A program made the position numbers and the translations under genes. Below are positions 28,885 to 38,789 of a DNA stretch of 64,000 nucleotides, piece after piece; position 1 is the first letter of the stretch; every line of letters starts with the position of its first letter. The DNA is from Microbacterium sp. Se63.02b. Lineage in GTDB: Bacteria > Actinomycetota > Actinomycetes > Actinomycetales > Microbacteriaceae. The DNA lies in assembly GCF_014171575.1 (NCBI RefSeq), contig NZ_CP050453.1:1364001-1428000 (forward strand), given 5' to 3'. The notes under the pieces are model-generated. The model was not told where the DNA came from and ran no database searches. It saw only the letters and a list, made by a program, of their open reading frames with translations.

Positions 28885-29616
28885 CTACGGGGCGCCGAGC
28901 GATGGTGAGAGCGGAGCAAGGGCGATCAGCAGGCACGCCGTCCAGTGGCACAGGAAGGCGAGAACCGTGCACACGTGGAAGATCTCGTGGAAACCGAAAT
29001 GCCCCGGCCAGGGATTCGGCTTCTTGAGCGCGTAGACGATCGCGCCGCCGGTGTAGAGGAGTCCGCCGACGATCACCAGCACCATCATCGCGACATTGGC
29101 GTCGAGCAGATCCACGATGTACATCACCGCAGCCCACCCGAGCAGCAGATACAGCGCGACGTAGAGCCAACGTGGCGCGTTGATCCAGAACACGCGGAAC
29201 AGGATTCCGACCAGTGTGCCGCCCCACACCAGGCTCAGCAGCAGCACGCCCTTCGCGGGCGGCAGTGCCAGGACCGCGAGGGGTGTATAGGTGCCGGCGA
29301 TCAGCAGCAGGATGTTGGCGTGATCGATCCGCTTCAGCAGCACCTTCATCTTGGGTGACCAGTCGATGCGGTGGTAGAGCGCCGAATTGCCGAACAGCAG
29401 CATGGAGGTGAGCATGAACACCGCTGCGGCCCATTTCGCCGCCGCACCCTCGGCGACGACGATCAGGATGATGCCCGCGACGACGGCGACGGGGAAGGTG
29501 GCGGCGTGGATCCAGCCGCGCCAGGTGGGTTTGATCTCGACCGCGGCGTCCACGGCCGCGGCGTCGAGCAGCGGCAGCTCGGGGATTTCGGGACCGGGGG
29601 ACTCGGGTGTGCTCAC
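28885..29616 (-). CDS. Hemolysin III family (PAQR-like) membrane protein
   Basis: 243 residues with seven membrane helices of the YqfA/hemolysin III group. Metal-site residues are visible: SALYHRIDWS in helix 2, DHANILLLIAGTYTP and, near the end, GFHEIFHVCTVLAFLCHW. The His/Asp/Ser pattern fits the zinc-dependent hydrolase-like PAQR site. Despite the name, members are membrane homeostasis proteins rather than proven toxins. GTG start is fixed by TAGAGT 6 bases upstream. Divergent from the isoprenyl transferase gene. Confidence 0.9.
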   Translation of the reverse strand: MSTPESPGPEIPELPLLDAAAVDAAVEIKPTWRGWIHAATFPVAVVAGIILIVVAEGAAAKWAAAVFMLTSMLLFGNSALYHRIDWSPKMKVLLKRIDHANILLLIAGTYTPLAVLALPPAKGVLLLSLVWGGTLVGILFRVFWINAPRWLYVALYLLLGWAAVMYIVDLLDANVAMMVLVIVGGLLYTGGAIVYALKKPNPWPGHFGFHEIFHVCTVLAFLCHWTACLLIALAPLSPSLGAP

Positions 29617-29622
29617 GTGCTC

Positions 29623-29628
29623 ACTCTA
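29623..29628 (-). promoter_or_regulatory. Leaderless -10 element of the hemolysin III gene (TAGAGT)
   Basis: TAGAGT on the minus strand, 6 bases before the GTG at 29616. Confidence 0.6.
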
Positions 29629-29698
29629 AGCGGATGCGCATTCCTCGCCGAGCACATATACCCAGCATCCGCACACCGTGACAAAAGTCTCGGCACGG

Positions 29699-29704
29699 TA
29701 GCGT
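29699..29704 (+). promoter_or_regulatory. Leaderless -10 element of the isoprenyl transferase gene (TAGCGT)
   Basis: TAGCGT, 6 bases, then the GTG at 29711. Confidence 0.6.
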
Positions 29705-29710
29705 AGGGAG

Positions 29711-30493
29711 GTGATATCACGCGAGAACCCGGTGCGAGGGCCGCTGTATCGGCTCTACACCAGTCGCCTGCGTCGCCACCTCGATCCGGCCTCGGTGCCG
29801 CACCACGTCGCGATGATGATCGACGGAAACCGACGATGGGCTCGTCAGCTCGGGTTCGCCACCCCGGCAGACGGGCATCGCGCCGGCGCGGCGAAGATGC
29901 GCGAATTCCTCGGATGGTGCGACGAACTGGGCGTACGCGTCGTCTCGCTGTATCTGCTGTCCAGCGACAACCTGCGAAAGCGCGATTCGGCGGAACTCGC
30001 CGATCTGATCGAGATCATCGCGGAACTCGCCGAAGCGCTGTCGCAGGAGGGAAACTGGCGGGTGAAACATGTGGGGCGCTCCGACATCCTGCCGCCTGAA
30101 CTCGCACGGGTCCTCGCAGACGCCGAGGAACGCACGAAAGACCACAGCGGGCTGCATGTGAACCTCGCGGTCGGCTATGGCGGACGCAACGAGATCGTCG
30201 ACGCCGTGCGGAGCATCATCACCAAGCACGAAGCATCCGGCGGGACCATGGAGGACCTCGCAGCCCACCTCACGCCCGAGATGATCGGCGAGCACCTGTA
30301 CACGGGAGGGCAGCCGGATCCCGACCTCGTGATCCGGACGAGCGGAGAGCAGCGTCTCAGCGACTTCCTGCTGTGGCAGAGCGCGCACAGCGAGTTCTAC
30401 TTCGTCGAGGCTCTGGGGCCCGATCTGCGGCAGGTCGACTTCCTCCGCGCGATACGCGACTACACGGATCGCGACCGTCGCTTCGGACGCTGA
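29711..30493 (+). CDS. uppS: Isoprenyl transferase (cis-prenyltransferase)
   Basis: 260 residues of the UPP synthase family, which extends farnesyl or geranyl diphosphate with isopentenyl diphosphate in cis to make the polyprenyl carrier used for cell wall synthesis. Motifs: HVAMMIDGNRRWAR (catalytic Asp, here MIDGNRRW), SLYLLSSDNLRK, NLAVGYGGRNEI and the C-terminal RTSGEQRLSDFLLWQSAHSE that carries substrate and metal residues. GTG start set by the leaderless box. Actinobacteria often have two copies, so chain length cannot be assigned. Confidence 0.93.
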   Translation: MISRENPVRGPLYRLYTSRLRRHLDPASVPHHVAMMIDGNRRWARQLGFATPADGHRAGAAKMREFLGWCDELGVRVVSLYLLSSDNLRKRDSAELADLIEIIAELAEALSQEGNWRVKHVGRSDILPPELARVLADAEERTKDHSGLHVNLAVGYGGRNEIVDAVRSIITKHEASGGTMEDLAAHLTPEMIGEHLYTGGQPDPDLVIRTSGEQRLSDFLLWQSAHSEFYFVEALGPDLRQVDFLRAIRDYTDRDRRFGR

Positions 30494-30533
30494 GCGGCGC
30501 ACGGGGGCCACGTCAGCGTGCCACAATGACGAA

Positions 30534-31664
30534 ATGAGCACGTTTCAGGACTATGTCGACACGTTCGACAACGAGCCCGGCTACCTGAATTGGGCGGCCT
30601 TCGGCCCATTGTCACCCTCCGTGCGCGCGGAGGTGTTCGCCGACGCCGACCTGCTCGGAAGCGGACGACCCTCGTCGCTGTCCCTTGTCGCGGAGCGGGT
30701 CGGGCAAGCACAGCAGATCATCGCCGAGCTGCTCGGCGGGGAAGCTGACGACGTCACCGTGCAGCCGTCTTCCACCCAGGGTCTCATGCATGCTCTGTAC
30801 GGTCTCACCGGAACCGTCATCGCCAGCACGGCGGAATTCCCCAGCGTGAGTCTGACCGTCGAGCGGGCCGCGACAGCGACCGACCATGCGGTGAGACCCC
30901 GCTGGATCACCCCGGACGACGGGCATGTGACCGCCGACGCCGTCGTCGACGCGCTCGACGATGAGGTGGTCGCGATCGCCGTGAGCCATGTCGACTTCCG
31001 CACCGGGTACCGTGCCGATCTCGCCGCACTGCGCGATGCCATCGGTCCGGACCGGCTGTTGATCGTCGACGCCGTGCAGTCTTTCGGCGTGATCGACGTC
31101 GACTACACGCCGGCGGACGTGGTGGTCGGCCACGGATACAAGTGGCTGCGCGCCGGTCGGGGGAGCGCTTTCGCCTGGTTCGCGCCACGCGCCAGAGAGC
31201 GGATCAGTCCTCTGCTCTCGGGGATCACGGGGACGACCGCCTCCGGCCTCTTCGTCGACGAGCTTCCCGCACCCGCGGCGTCCGCGCGCGCGTACACGGT
31301 CAGCCAGCCCGACACCCTCGCGGCTGGACGCCTCGCGATCGGGGCGCGCGACGTGCGCGATGCGGGAATCGCAGCGATCGAGGATCGCCTCGCCGACAAG
31401 GTCGACGCCGTGATCGAGATCGCCGACCGTCACGGCATCGCCGTCCGTTCACCGCGCGAACGCTCGCAGCGAGCCGGCATCGTCGCGCTCGCCCCGGAGG
31501 AACCGGCACGCCTGGCCGCAGCGCTCGCCAACGCCGGGTTGGTGGTCACGGCGCGCGGTGCGTCTGTGCGCATCGCTCCGCACGCGGGGACGGACACCGA
31601 GACCTTGCAGCTCCTGGACGACACCCTGCACGCGTTCGGCAACGAGACGTTCATCAGCGCGTAA
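30534..31664 (+). CDS. Class V aminotransferase-fold PLP enzyme
   Basis: 376 residues, fold-type I PLP protein of the class V (NifS/isopenicillin-N epimerase-like) group. PLP lysine is in VVGHGYKWLRAG; the acid that pairs with the pyridine nitrogen is in LLIVDAVQSFG; substrate Arg probably in SVRIAPHAGT. It has no cysteine desulfurase-type catalytic Cys loop, so it is not an IscS. The ATG has no RBS; CACAAT lies 6 bases upstream, a near match to the leaderless box. Substrate unknown. Confidence 0.83.
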   Translation: MSTFQDYVDTFDNEPGYLNWAAFGPLSPSVRAEVFADADLLGSGRPSSLSLVAERVGQAQQIIAELLGGEADDVTVQPSSTQGLMHALYGLTGTVIASTAEFPSVSLTVERAATATDHAVRPRWITPDDGHVTADAVVDALDDEVVAIAVSHVDFRTGYRADLAALRDAIGPDRLLIVDAVQSFGVIDVDYTPADVVVGHGYKWLRAGRGSAFAWFAPRARERISPLLSGITGTTASGLFVDELPAPAASARAYTVSQPDTLAAGRLAIGARDVRDAGIAAIEDRLADKVDAVIEIADRHGIAVRSPRERSQRAGIVALAPEEPARLAAALANAGLVVTARGASVRIAPHAGTDTETLQLLDDTLHAFGNETFISA

Positions 31665-31740
31665 CGAATCGCTGGCGTGTCTTGATCGGGTTAAGTCCCC
31701 GGGCGGTCGTACGTTCTAGGCATCGGGCAAGGCGCCCGAC

Positions 31741-31811
31741 CGAGTCGACCTTGAGGCCTCCGACTCGTGACCCCCTGGTCGACTCGTTCGAATAGCCGGG
31801 ATTCCCCCGGG
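31741..31811 (+). promoter_or_regulatory. Structured 5' leader of phoH with two alternative stems
   Basis: CGAGTCGACC (31741-31750) can pair its first seven bases with CGACTCG (31761-31767), or all ten with GGTCGACTCG (31777-31786); both cannot form at once. A further hairpin CCGGG/CCCGG (31796-31810) lies just before the RBS GGGAG. The 160-base gap before phoH also has a GGGC/GCCC hairpin (31724-31737). Competing stems suggest regulated structure; the signal is unknown. Confidence 0.45.
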
Positions 31812-31824
31812 TCGGGAGTGGGTC

Positions 31825-33207
31825 GTGACCACACGTACAGCGCAGCAGGCCGCCAGCACCGCGCAGCAGTCCACCCGTAAGACGTCGAGGCGCGCATCGT
31901 CCGCCGATCCAGACCAGGATCTGCGCACGTATGTCCTCGACACCTCGGTGCTGCTGAGCGATCCGCAGGCGTTCTTCCGGTTCGCCGAGCACTCGGTGGT
32001 CATCCCCGTCGTCGTGATCACGGAGCTCGAGGGCAAACGCCACGATCCGGAGATCGGCTACTTCGCGAGGCAGGCGCTCCGCCATCTCGACGACCTGCGC
32101 ATCGAGCACGGACGTCTGGACTTCCCCGTCGAGGTGGGAGAGGGCGGCACCCTCCGTGTCGAGCTCGCGAACACCGACTCCTCGGTGCTCCCCGCCGGCA
32201 TCCGGCTCAGCGACAACGACACGCGCATCCTCTCGGTCGCCATGCACCTCGCGCAGGACGGCCAGGACGTCACGATCGTGTCGAAAGACCTTCCCATGCG
32301 CGTCAAGGCCGCATCTCTCGGTCTTCGCGCCGAGGAGTACCTCGCAGAGCAGGCCGTGGACTCGGGGTGGACCGGGATATCCACCCTCGACCTCTCCGGC
32401 GACGACATCAGCGACCTGTACGAGAGCGAGGTGGGGATCAGCGAGCAGGCGCGGGGCCTGCCCGTGAACACGGGCCTGATCATCCACTCCGAGCGGGGAT
32501 CCGCGCTCGGCCGGGTCACCGGCGACGGCGAGTATCGGCTGGTTCGAGGCGACCGCGACATCTTCGGGATGCACGGACGCTCCGCGGAACAGCGCATCGC
32601 GATCGACCTGCTGCTCGACCAGGAGGTCGGCATCGTCTCCCTCGGCGGTCGCGCCGGAACCGGCAAGTCGGCGCTGGCCCTGTGCGCCGGACTCGAGGCC
32701 GTGCTGGAGCGTCAGCAGCAGAAGAAGATCATCGTGTTCCGCCCGCTGTTCGCCGTGGGAGGCCAGGAGCTCGGGTATCTTCCCGGCGACCAGGGCGAGA
32801 AGATGGGGCCGTGGGGCCAGGCGGTATACGACACCCTGGGATCGGTCGTGTCCGGCAACGTGATCGAAGAGGTCATCGAGCGGGGACTGCTCGAGGTGCT
32901 TCCGCTCACGCACATCCGCGGCCGGTCCCTGCACGACGCGTTCGTGATCGTCGATGAGGCGCAGTCGCTCGAGCGCAACGTGCTGCTCACGGTGTTGAGC
33001 CGCATGGGACAGAACTCGCGGGTGATCCTCACGCACGACGTCGGGCAGCGCGACAACCTCCGCGTCGGACGCCACGACGGCATCGCGAGCGTGATCGAGA
33101 CGCTGAAGGGACACGACCTGTTCGGCCACGTGACCTTGATGCGCTCCGAGCGTTCGGCGATCGCGGCCCTCGTCACCGAGCTCCTGGAGGGTGGAGAGCT
33201 CAGCTGA
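31825..33207 (+). CDS. PhoH family protein with N-terminal PIN domain (PhoH2-type)
   Basis: 460 residues. Residues about 35-175 form a PIN ribonuclease domain ([47 protein letters not shown] supply the acidic site). Residues about 245-445 form the PhoH ATPase with Walker [13 protein letters not shown] and Walker [12 protein letters not shown]. PhoH2 proteins are RNA helicase/ribonucleases of toxin-antitoxin origin; here no partner gene precedes it, only a structured leader. GTG start with GGGAG about 8 bases upstream. Confidence 0.93.
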   Translation: MTTRTAQQAASTAQQSTRKTSRRASSADPDQDLRTYVLDTSVLLSDPQAFFRFAEHSVVIPVVVITELEGKRHDPEIGYFARQALRHLDDLRIEHGRLDFPVEVGEGGTLRVELANTDSSVLPAGIRLSDNDTRILSVAMHLAQDGQDVTIVSKDLPMRVKAASLGLRAEEYLAEQAVDSGWTGISTLDLSGDDISDLYESEVGISEQARGLPVNTGLIIHSERGSALGRVTGDGEYRLVRGDRDIFGMHGRSAEQRIAIDLLLDQEVGIVSLGGRAGTGKSALALCAGLEAVLERQQQKKIIVFRPLFAVGGQELGYLPGDQGEKMGPWGQAVYDTLGSVVSGNVIEEVIERGLLEVLPLTHIRGRSLHDAFVIVDEAQSLERNVLLTVLSRMGQNSRVILTHDVGQRDNLRVGRHDGIASVIETLKGHDLFGHVTLMRSERSAIAALVTELLEGGELS

Positions 33208-33217
33208 CGACGGATGG

Positions 33218-33257
33218 CAGCGGATGCCCCGGGGGTCTGACCTCGCGGCATCCGCTG
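33218..33257 (+). terminator. Terminator of phoH
   Basis: Perfect 11-base arms CAGCGGATGCC and GGCATCCGCTG followed by TTTCC, 11 bases after the stop. Confidence 0.75.
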
Positions 33258-33288
33258 TTTCCTGTGTGCGACCCGATCACGAAGACGA

Positions 33289-33323
33289 CGGACGCCGCGG
33301 GGAACGAGTCCGCGCGGCGTCCG
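33289..33323 (-). terminator. Terminator of the fumC operon
   Basis: Arms CGGACGCCGCG and CGCGGCGTCCG flank a 13-base loop, 15 bases beyond the fumC stop on the minus strand. Confidence 0.65.
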
Positions 33324-33337
33324 GTCGTGCTCCGGGG

Positions 33338-34759
33338 TCAGCCCGGGTGGGTCATGGACAGCAGGTCGAGCTTCTCGTCGAGCTGTTCGAGGGTGAGGTC
33401 GCCGCGCTCGACGTAGCCGAGGTCGATCACGGCGTCGCGCACCGTGATGCCCTTCGCGACGGCGTGCTTGGCGATCTTCGCCGCGGCCTCGTACCCGATG
33501 AGCTTGTTCAGCGGCGTCACGATCGACGGGCTCATGCCGGCGAACGCCGCGGCCCGCTCGACGTTGGCCTGCAGACCGTCGATCGTCTTGTCGGCGAGCA
33601 CGCGCGAGGCGTTGGAGAGCAGGCGGATCGATTCGAGCACCGCGGTGCCCATCACCGGGATCGCGACGTTGAGCTCGAAGGAACCGGATGCTCCTGCCCA
33701 GGCGACCGTCGCGTCGTTGCCGATCACGCGGGCGCACACCATGAGCACCGCCTCGGGGACGACCGGATTGACCTTGCCCGGCATGATCGAGGAGCCGGGC
33801 TGCAGGTCGGGGATGTGCAGCTCGCCGAGGCCCGTGTTGGGGCCGGAGCCCATCCAACGGAGGTCGTTGTTGATCTTGGTCAGCGACACCGCGATGGTGC
33901 GCAGCGCGCCGGACGCCTCGACCAGACCGTCGCGGTTGGCCTGCGCCTCGAAGTGGTCCTTCGCCTCGGTGATGGGCAGCTCGGTCTCGGCCGCGAGCAG
34001 CGCGATGACCTTCTGCGGGAAGCCGAGCGGCGTGTTGATCCCGGTGCCGGTGGCGGTGCCGCCCAGCGGAACCTCGGCGACGCGGGGGAGGGCCGACTGC
34101 ACGCGCTCGATGCCCAGGCGGATCTGACGGGCGTAACCGCCGAACTCCTGGCCGAGCGTGACCGGGGTCGCGTCCATCAGGTGGGTGCGACCGGACTTGA
34201 CGGCGTCCTTCCAGAGCTCCGCCTTCGCCTCGAGGGCGACCGCGAGATGGTCCAGAGCGGGGATGAGCGTGTCGATGAGCGCCTGGGTGACTGCGATGTG
34301 CACGGAGGTGGGGAACACGTCGTTCGACGACTGCGAGGCATTCACGTGATCGTTGGGATGCACGGTCGCGCCGAGGATGCGCGTCGCGAGCGTCGCCAGC
34401 ACCTCGTTCATGTTCATGTTCGAGGAGGTGCCGGAACCGGTCTGATAGGTGTCGACCGGGAACTCGCCGTCGTGCGCCCCGGAAGCCACCTGGTCGGCGG
34501 CCTGCGCGATGGCGTCGGCGATGGCGGCGTCGAGTGTGCCGAGCTCCTTGTTCGCGAGTGCGGCGGCCTTCTTGATGCGAGCGAGCGCAGCGATCTGTGT
34601 CGACTCGAGGCCCTTGCCCGAGATCGGGAAGTTCTCCACGGCGCGCTGCGTCTGCGCCCCGTAGAGCGCGTTCACGGGGACCCGCACCTCGCCCATGGTG
34701 TCGTGCTCGATGCGGTAGCGCAGCGAGTCGTCGCCGCTGCGCTGGTCGGTGTCGGTCAT
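33338..34759 (-). CDS. fumC: Fumarate hydratase, class II
   Basis: Interconverts fumarate and malate in the TCA cycle. 473 residues. Signatures: [27 protein letters not shown], the [11 protein letters not shown] segment and the fumarase/aspartase signature [14 protein letters not shown] at 34759 with AAGGAGG 8 bases upstream, overlapping the carbonic anhydrase stop by four bases. Last gene of the minus-strand xseA-xseB-DUF4245-carbonic anhydrase-fumC set. The coupling with a carbonic anhydrase may reflect bicarbonate supply to anaplerosis, which is inference. Confidence 0.97.
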   Translation of the reverse strand: MTDTDQRSGDDSLRYRIEHDTMGEVRVPVNALYGAQTQRAVENFPISGKGLESTQIAALARIKKAAALANKELGTLDAAIADAIAQAADQVASGAHDGEFPVDTYQTGSGTSSNMNMNEVLATLATRILGATVHPNDHVNASQSSNDVFPTSVHIAVTQALIDTLIPALDHLAVALEAKAELWKDAVKSGRTHLMDATPVTLGQEFGGYARQIRLGIERVQSALPRVAEVPLGGTATGTGINTPLGFPQKVIALLAAETELPITEAKDHFEAQANRDGLVEASGALRTIAVSLTKINNDLRWMGSGPNTGLGELHIPDLQPGSSIMPGKVNPVVPEAVLMVCARVIGNDATVAWAGASGSFELNVAIPVMGTAVLESIRLLSNASRVLADKTIDGLQANVERAAAFAGMSPSIVTPLNKLIGYEAAAKIAKHAVAKGITVRDAVIDLGYVERGDLTLEQLDEKLDLLSMTHPG

Positions 34760-35442
34760 TCCGAACCCTCCTTGGTTACGTCGGTTCCCTCGTTGTTGAC
34801 GCCGTCGGCGTCGATTCCGACCGTGATCACGGGCACGGCAGCACCCTCGGCCAGACGGTAGTTCGCTCCGACGATGCCGAGGCGACCCTCGGCGACGGCG
34901 TTGCTGATGATCTCGGACGACTGCAGCAGGTCGCGAACGGTGTTGCGCAGATGCTCGATGCCGACCAGCTCCGCGTCGATGTCGGCGACGGTCGTGCCGC
35001 CGTTCTCGGCCAGCACCTTGCGCGCGGCAGGGACGATCGGCGCGATCAGCTTCCAGATGTGCGGCGGGAGAGGGGCAGCGTCGATCGCCGTGCCGTCGAT
35101 GGCGGCGCGGACCGCACCGCAGGAGTCGTGAGCGAGCACGACGATCAGCGGCACCTCCAGGACGGCGACCGCGTACTCCAGGCTCGCGACGATCGACTCG
35201 CCCATGACCTGACCCGCGTTGCGGACGACGAACAGATCGCCGAGTCCGAGGTCGAAGATGATCTCGGCGGCGAGGCGCGAGTCGGCGCACCCGAAGAGCG
35301 TGGCCACCGGATGCTGGGCGGCGGTGAGGTCCTTGCGTCTGGCGACGTTCTGGTTCGGGTGCTGCGGCTCGTCCGCGACGAAGCGGCGGTTCCCGTCCTG
35401 CATCTGCTGCCAGGCCGCGGAGGGGGTCAGGGGATGGGTCAT
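34756..35442 (-). CDS. Beta-class carbonic anhydrase
   Basis: 228-residue zinc enzyme that interconverts CO2 and bicarbonate. Zinc and catalytic motifs are present: CADSR (Cys, Asp-Arg dyad) near residue 50 and HDSCGA (His and second Cys) near 104. Later [15 protein letters not shown] is typical of actinobacterial forms. The ATG at 35442 overlaps the DUF4245 stop and its own stop overlaps fumC, so the whole unit is translationally linked. Confidence 0.95.
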   Translation of the reverse strand: MTHPLTPSAAWQQMQDGNRRFVADEPQHPNQNVARRKDLTAAQHPVATLFGCADSRLAAEIIFDLGLGDLFVVRNAGQVMGESIVASLEYAVAVLEVPLIVVLAHDSCGAVRAAIDGTAIDAAPLPPHIWKLIAPIVPAARKVLAENGGTTVADIDAELVGIEHLRNTVRDLLQSSEIISNAVAEGRLGIVGANYRLAEGAAVPVITVGIDADGVNNEGTDVTKEGSE

Positions 35443-36092
35443 GAGGCCTCCGAGATGGCACGGATCTGCGGGATGAGGGACTCGGCGAGCTCGGCCGTGG
35501 AGTCGGCGGAGCGGGAGCCGTAGAGCAGGACGTAGTCGTCGCCCGCCTGAGTGCCGATGGCGTAGGAGACGTTCGCGTTCGAGTCGGCGTTGCTCGGCTC
35601 GAAGACGTCCCAATCGAGTCCGCCGATGCGCACGGTGTCGGTGGGGGCGATGCCGTTCAGGCGCTGCGGTGCCCAGGACACGTCGGCGTCGAACGCCTGG
35701 GCGACCTTGATGAAGCCGCGTTCGTCCTGAGCGGCGGGCGCGAGGGTGACCTCCCAGACCACCGTGGCGCCGCTGAGCAGCTTCGCGGAGTTCGCGCGCC
35801 AGAAGTCACCCAGCTCGGGGACGAGGACGGGGCCGTCCATCGTGGATTCGACGCCTTCGGCGATGCCGGCCACGTCGATCGGTTCGGCTTCGACCGGTTC
35901 CCCACGCGGCACGGCGAAGATGATGACGGCGACCACGGCGACGGTGACCAGCAGGGCGGCGATGAGGTTCCGGAAGGTCTGACTCGAGCGGTACGCCTTG
36001 CTGGACGCAGCCTTGCGCGCGGCGGTCTCATCCGGCGTCTCGGGGCGACCGAGTTCGGCGACGATGGGCGCCCCGGTGGTCTGCTTGCTCAT
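35439..36092 (-). CDS. DUF4245 domain protein
   Basis: 217 residues. A cytoplasmic N terminus (with [20 protein letters not shown] marking the start of the single membrane helix, about 40-62) precedes an extracytoplasmic domain of the DUF4245 family ending in a segment like [14 protein letters not shown]. Conserved across actinobacteria next to xseA/xseB and fumC or glpX, as seen here, but no role is established. Overlaps both neighbours by four bases. Confidence 0.88.
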   Translation of the reverse strand: MSKQTTGAPIVAELGRPETPDETAARKAASSKAYRSSQTFRNLIAALLVTVAVVAVIIFAVPRGEPVEAEPIDVAGIAEGVESTMDGPVLVPELGDFWRANSAKLLSGATVVWEVTLAPAAQDERGFIKVAQAFDADVSWAPQRLNGIAPTDTVRIGGLDWDVFEPSNADSNANVSYAIGTQAGDDYVLLYGSRSADSTAELAESLIPQIRAISEAS

Positions 36093-36331
36093 GACTGTCC
36101 GCCTGGCGTCTCGGTGTCGGATGCCGCGGCTCTGGCGGCATCGAGTCGGCGCTTCGCCCCGAGGAGCCACTCCTCGCATCGTGCGGCCAGTGCTTCGCCC
36201 CGCTCCCAGAGCGCGAGCGAATGCTCGAGGGTGGGGGAGCCCTGTTCGAGCTCGGCGACGACCTTGACGAGTTCGTCTCGGGCTGCCTCGAACGACAGCG
36301 TGTCCACGGGGGTGTCGTTCAGGGCGCTCAC
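36089..36331 (-). CDS. xseB: Exodeoxyribonuclease VII small subunit
   Basis: 80-residue helical protein that binds the large subunit in ExoVII, a single-strand-specific exonuclease. The conserved core [21 protein letters not shown] and the [14 protein letters not shown] segment are intact. It lies 36 bases after xseA and overlaps DUF4245 by ATGA. Confidence 0.95.
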   Translation of the reverse strand: MSALNDTPVDTLSFEAARDELVKVVAELEQGSPTLEHSLALWERGEALAARCEEWLLGAKRRLDAARAAASDTETPGGQS

Positions 36332-36367
36332 TCCTCCATCTTACGTCGTGCGTCGTGGCGGTCCTGC

Positions 36368-37644
36368 TCAGGTGGACTCGGGGATCTCGCCTTCGGAACG
36401 GACCGCCACCGAGCCGCGATCGACGGTGATGGTGAGGGCACTGCCGGCAGGGGCGTCCGCGGCGTCGCGGAGGATCACGCCCCCTCGAGATGGGCGATCG
36501 CGTACCCGCGGGCGAGCGTCGCGGCAGGCGAGAGGGCGCGCAACGACGCGCGCAATTCGCTCGTGCGGCGACCGGCCGCGTCGAGCTGCCTGGTCACGGC
36601 ATCCCGTCCGCGCGAGAGCTGCAGCCACAGCTCCTGAGCGCGACCGTCGATGAGGGGATCGGGTGAGCGCAGGACCGGACGCGAGCGCAGTTGTTCGAGC
36701 TGCGCGATGTCGTGCGTCAGGCGCTGGGTGAGGCGCGTCGTCGCGCGGGAGCGCAGTTGCGCGATGAGTGCGCGCTGTTCTCCCACATCGGGCACGACGC
36801 GCTTCGCCGCATCGGTCGGTGTCGAGGCTCGCAGGTCGGCGACGTCGTCGAGCAGGGGTGATCGTTCTCGTGTCCGATCGCGCTGACGATGGGGGTGGAG
36901 GCCCGCGGCCACCGCCCGCACGAGACGTTCGTCGCTGAACCCGAGGAGTGTCTGCGGGTCGCCGCCGCCCCTGGCGATGATGATGACGTCGACATCAGGG
37001 TCCGCATCGAGCTTGGCGAGGGCCGCGAGAGTGTCGGGTACGCACCGATCGCCCTGCACGGCCGCGTACTCGGTCCGGAAGCGGACCTGCGGCCACCGCA
37101 GCTCGGCGTTGCGGTGCACGTCTTTCTCGGCGTCCGACCGCTCGCCGGTGATGAGTCCGATGACGTGCGGGAGGAACGGGAGACGTGACTTGCGGGCCGG
37201 GTTGAAGAGTCCCTCCTGGCGCAGCTGCACCCGGAGTCTCTCGAGACGCTCGAGCTGATCGCCGAGCCCCACGTGCTTCATGGCGGAGACGGCGAAGCTG
37301 AAGTCACCGGCCTTGACGAAGTAGTCGGCTTTGACGGCGACGACGACATGGTCGCCGATGCCGATGTCGGACGGGATGCGCCCGCGCACGCTCGACCACA
37401 CGCGGATCGAGATCTGCGCGTCGGAGCGGGTGTCTTTCAGCCGCGCGAACACGTTGCCGGCGCGCACGTTCCATGACGTGATCTCGCCCTCGACCCAGAC
37501 GGTGTTCCAACGCGCGATGAAGTCGCGGATGGTCGCGTTGAGCCGGGTGACCGAGGTCGGGGCGTCGGCGGTGGAGTCGCGCGGGGCGACCGAATCGGCC
37601 GGCGGCGTCTCGCCGTGTCCCGTCGTCGCTTCGAAGACTGTCAT
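36368..37644 (-). CDS. xseA: Exodeoxyribonuclease VII large subunit (frameshifted)
   Basis: About 425 residues. N-terminal OB fold (NTVWVEGEITSWNVRAGNVF), then the catalytic domain (GLITGERSDAEKDV, DVIIIARGGGDPQTLLGF) and the coiled-coil C terminus ending at SEGEIPEST. Three indels break it: an extra base near 36902-36904 and a missing base at 36855-36858 garble the block that should read STPIVSAIGHENDHP, which includes the key GHE residues; another missing base at 36480-36484 causes an early stop after HLEGA and removes the last 36 residues. ATG at 37644 with GGGAG upstream. Confidence 0.9.
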
Positions 37645-37695
37645 CCGCTCCCGTTCCTGCCGGAGTCTCCCCGGCCTCGCACAGCCGTGCGGCGG

Positions 37696-37701
37696 TAGAA
37701 T
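37696..37701 (+). promoter_or_regulatory. Leaderless -10 element of ispH (TAGAAT)
   Basis: TAGAAT, 6 bases, then the GTG at 37708. Confidence 0.6.
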
Positions 37702-37707
37702 TCAGGG

Positions 37708-38787
37708 GTGACTTCGACTGCTGTTCATCTCCCCATCCCGCGGCTCCCACGTGTACGTGCGGCGGCCGGACGGCTTCAGGATAACCCGGTGGTCGGACGC
37801 AAGCGGGTTCTGCTCGCCGCACCGCGCGGCTACTGCGCCGGTGTCGACCGCGCTGTCGTCGCCGTCGAGAAGGCGCTCGAGCGCTACGGAGCGCCCGTGT
37901 ACGTGCGCAAGCAGATCGTGCACAACATCCACGTGGTGACCGAGCTCGAGGCGAAGGGGGCGATCTTCGTCGAGGAGGTCGACGAGGTGCCGGAGGGTGC
38001 GCATGTCGTTTTCAGTGCACACGGTGTCTCGCCCGCCGTCGTGAACGCGGCGTCCGACCGCGGACTGCATGCGATCGACGCCACATGCCCGCTGGTGACC
38101 AAGGTTCATCGCGAAGCCGTGCGTTTCGCGCGGGACGACTTCGAGATCCTGCTCATCGGCCATGACGGGCATGAGGAGGTCGAAGGCACCGCAGGCGAGG
38201 CCCCCGACCATGTGACGGTCGTGAACTCTCCGGCCGAGGCCGACACGGTGGTCGTGAAGGACCCCAGCAAGGTCGTGTGGCTCTCGCAGACCACCCTCTC
38301 CGTCGACGAGACGATGGAGACGGTCAACCGCCTGCGCACGCGCTTCCCCGACCTGCACAACCCGCCGTCCGACGACATCTGCTACGCCACGCAGAACCGT
38401 CAGGTCGCGATCAAGAAGGTCGCAGCCGGCGCCGACCTCGTGATCGTCGTCGGCTCGTCGAACTCCTCCAACAGCGTGCGCCTGGTCGAGGTCGCTCTCG
38501 AGTACGGCGCGAAGGCCGCATACCGCGTCGACTACGCGGAGGAGATCCAGCAGGCGTGGCTCGACGGTGTCGAGACCATCGGCATCACCAGCGGGGCGTC
38601 GGTGCCGGAGGTCCTCGTGCGCGAAGTGCTCGATGCGATCGGCGACGCCGGGTACCGCGACGTCGAAGAGGTGAAGACGGCGGAAGAGGACCTCATGTTC
38701 TCGCTCCCGAAGGAACTTCGTCATGACGCCTCCGGCCAGCGCGACGATCGTGCACTCGGCGGTCGTGCCACTGGAGGAGGCGCGTAG
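37708..38787 (+). CDS. ispH: 4-hydroxy-3-methylbut-2-enyl diphosphate reductase
   Basis: Last enzyme of the MEP pathway; an iron-sulfur reductase giving IPP and DMAPP. 359 residues. Cluster cysteines are in [24 protein letters not shown] and [13 protein letters not shown], and the active-site [20 protein letters not shown] and GSSNSSNS blocks are present. A 30-residue N-terminal extension precedes the core; the GTG start is supported by TAGAAT 6 bases upstream. Divergent from xseA. Supplies precursors used by the isoprenyl transferase in this window. Confidence 0.97.
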   Translation: MTSTAVHLPIPRLPRVRAAAGRLQDNPVVGRKRVLLAAPRGYCAGVDRAVVAVEKALERYGAPVYVRKQIVHNIHVVTELEAKGAIFVEEVDEVPEGAHVVFSAHGVSPAVVNAASDRGLHAIDATCPLVTKVHREAVRFARDDFEILLIGHDGHEEVEGTAGEAPDHVTVVNSPAEADTVVVKDPSKVVWLSQTTLSVDETMETVNRLRTRFPDLHNPPSDDICYATQNRQVAIKKVAAGADLVIVVGSSNSSNSVRLVEVALEYGAKAAYRVDYAEEIQQAWLDGVETIGITSGASVPEVLVREVLDAIGDAGYRDVEEVKTAEEDLMFSLPKELRHDASGQRDDRALGGRATGGGA

Positions 38788-38789
38788 CG

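Noticed and set aside
29630..29672. GCGGATGC/GCATCCGC inverted repeat between the hemolysin III and isoprenyl transferase genes
   Set aside because: The octamer is common throughout the window, in genes and terminators, so a pair 27 bases apart is likely chance.
31741..31811. 6C RNA or ydaO-type riboswitch in the phoH leader
   Set aside because: The loops lack the six-C signature and the conserved ydaO segments are absent; I keep only an unnamed structured leader.
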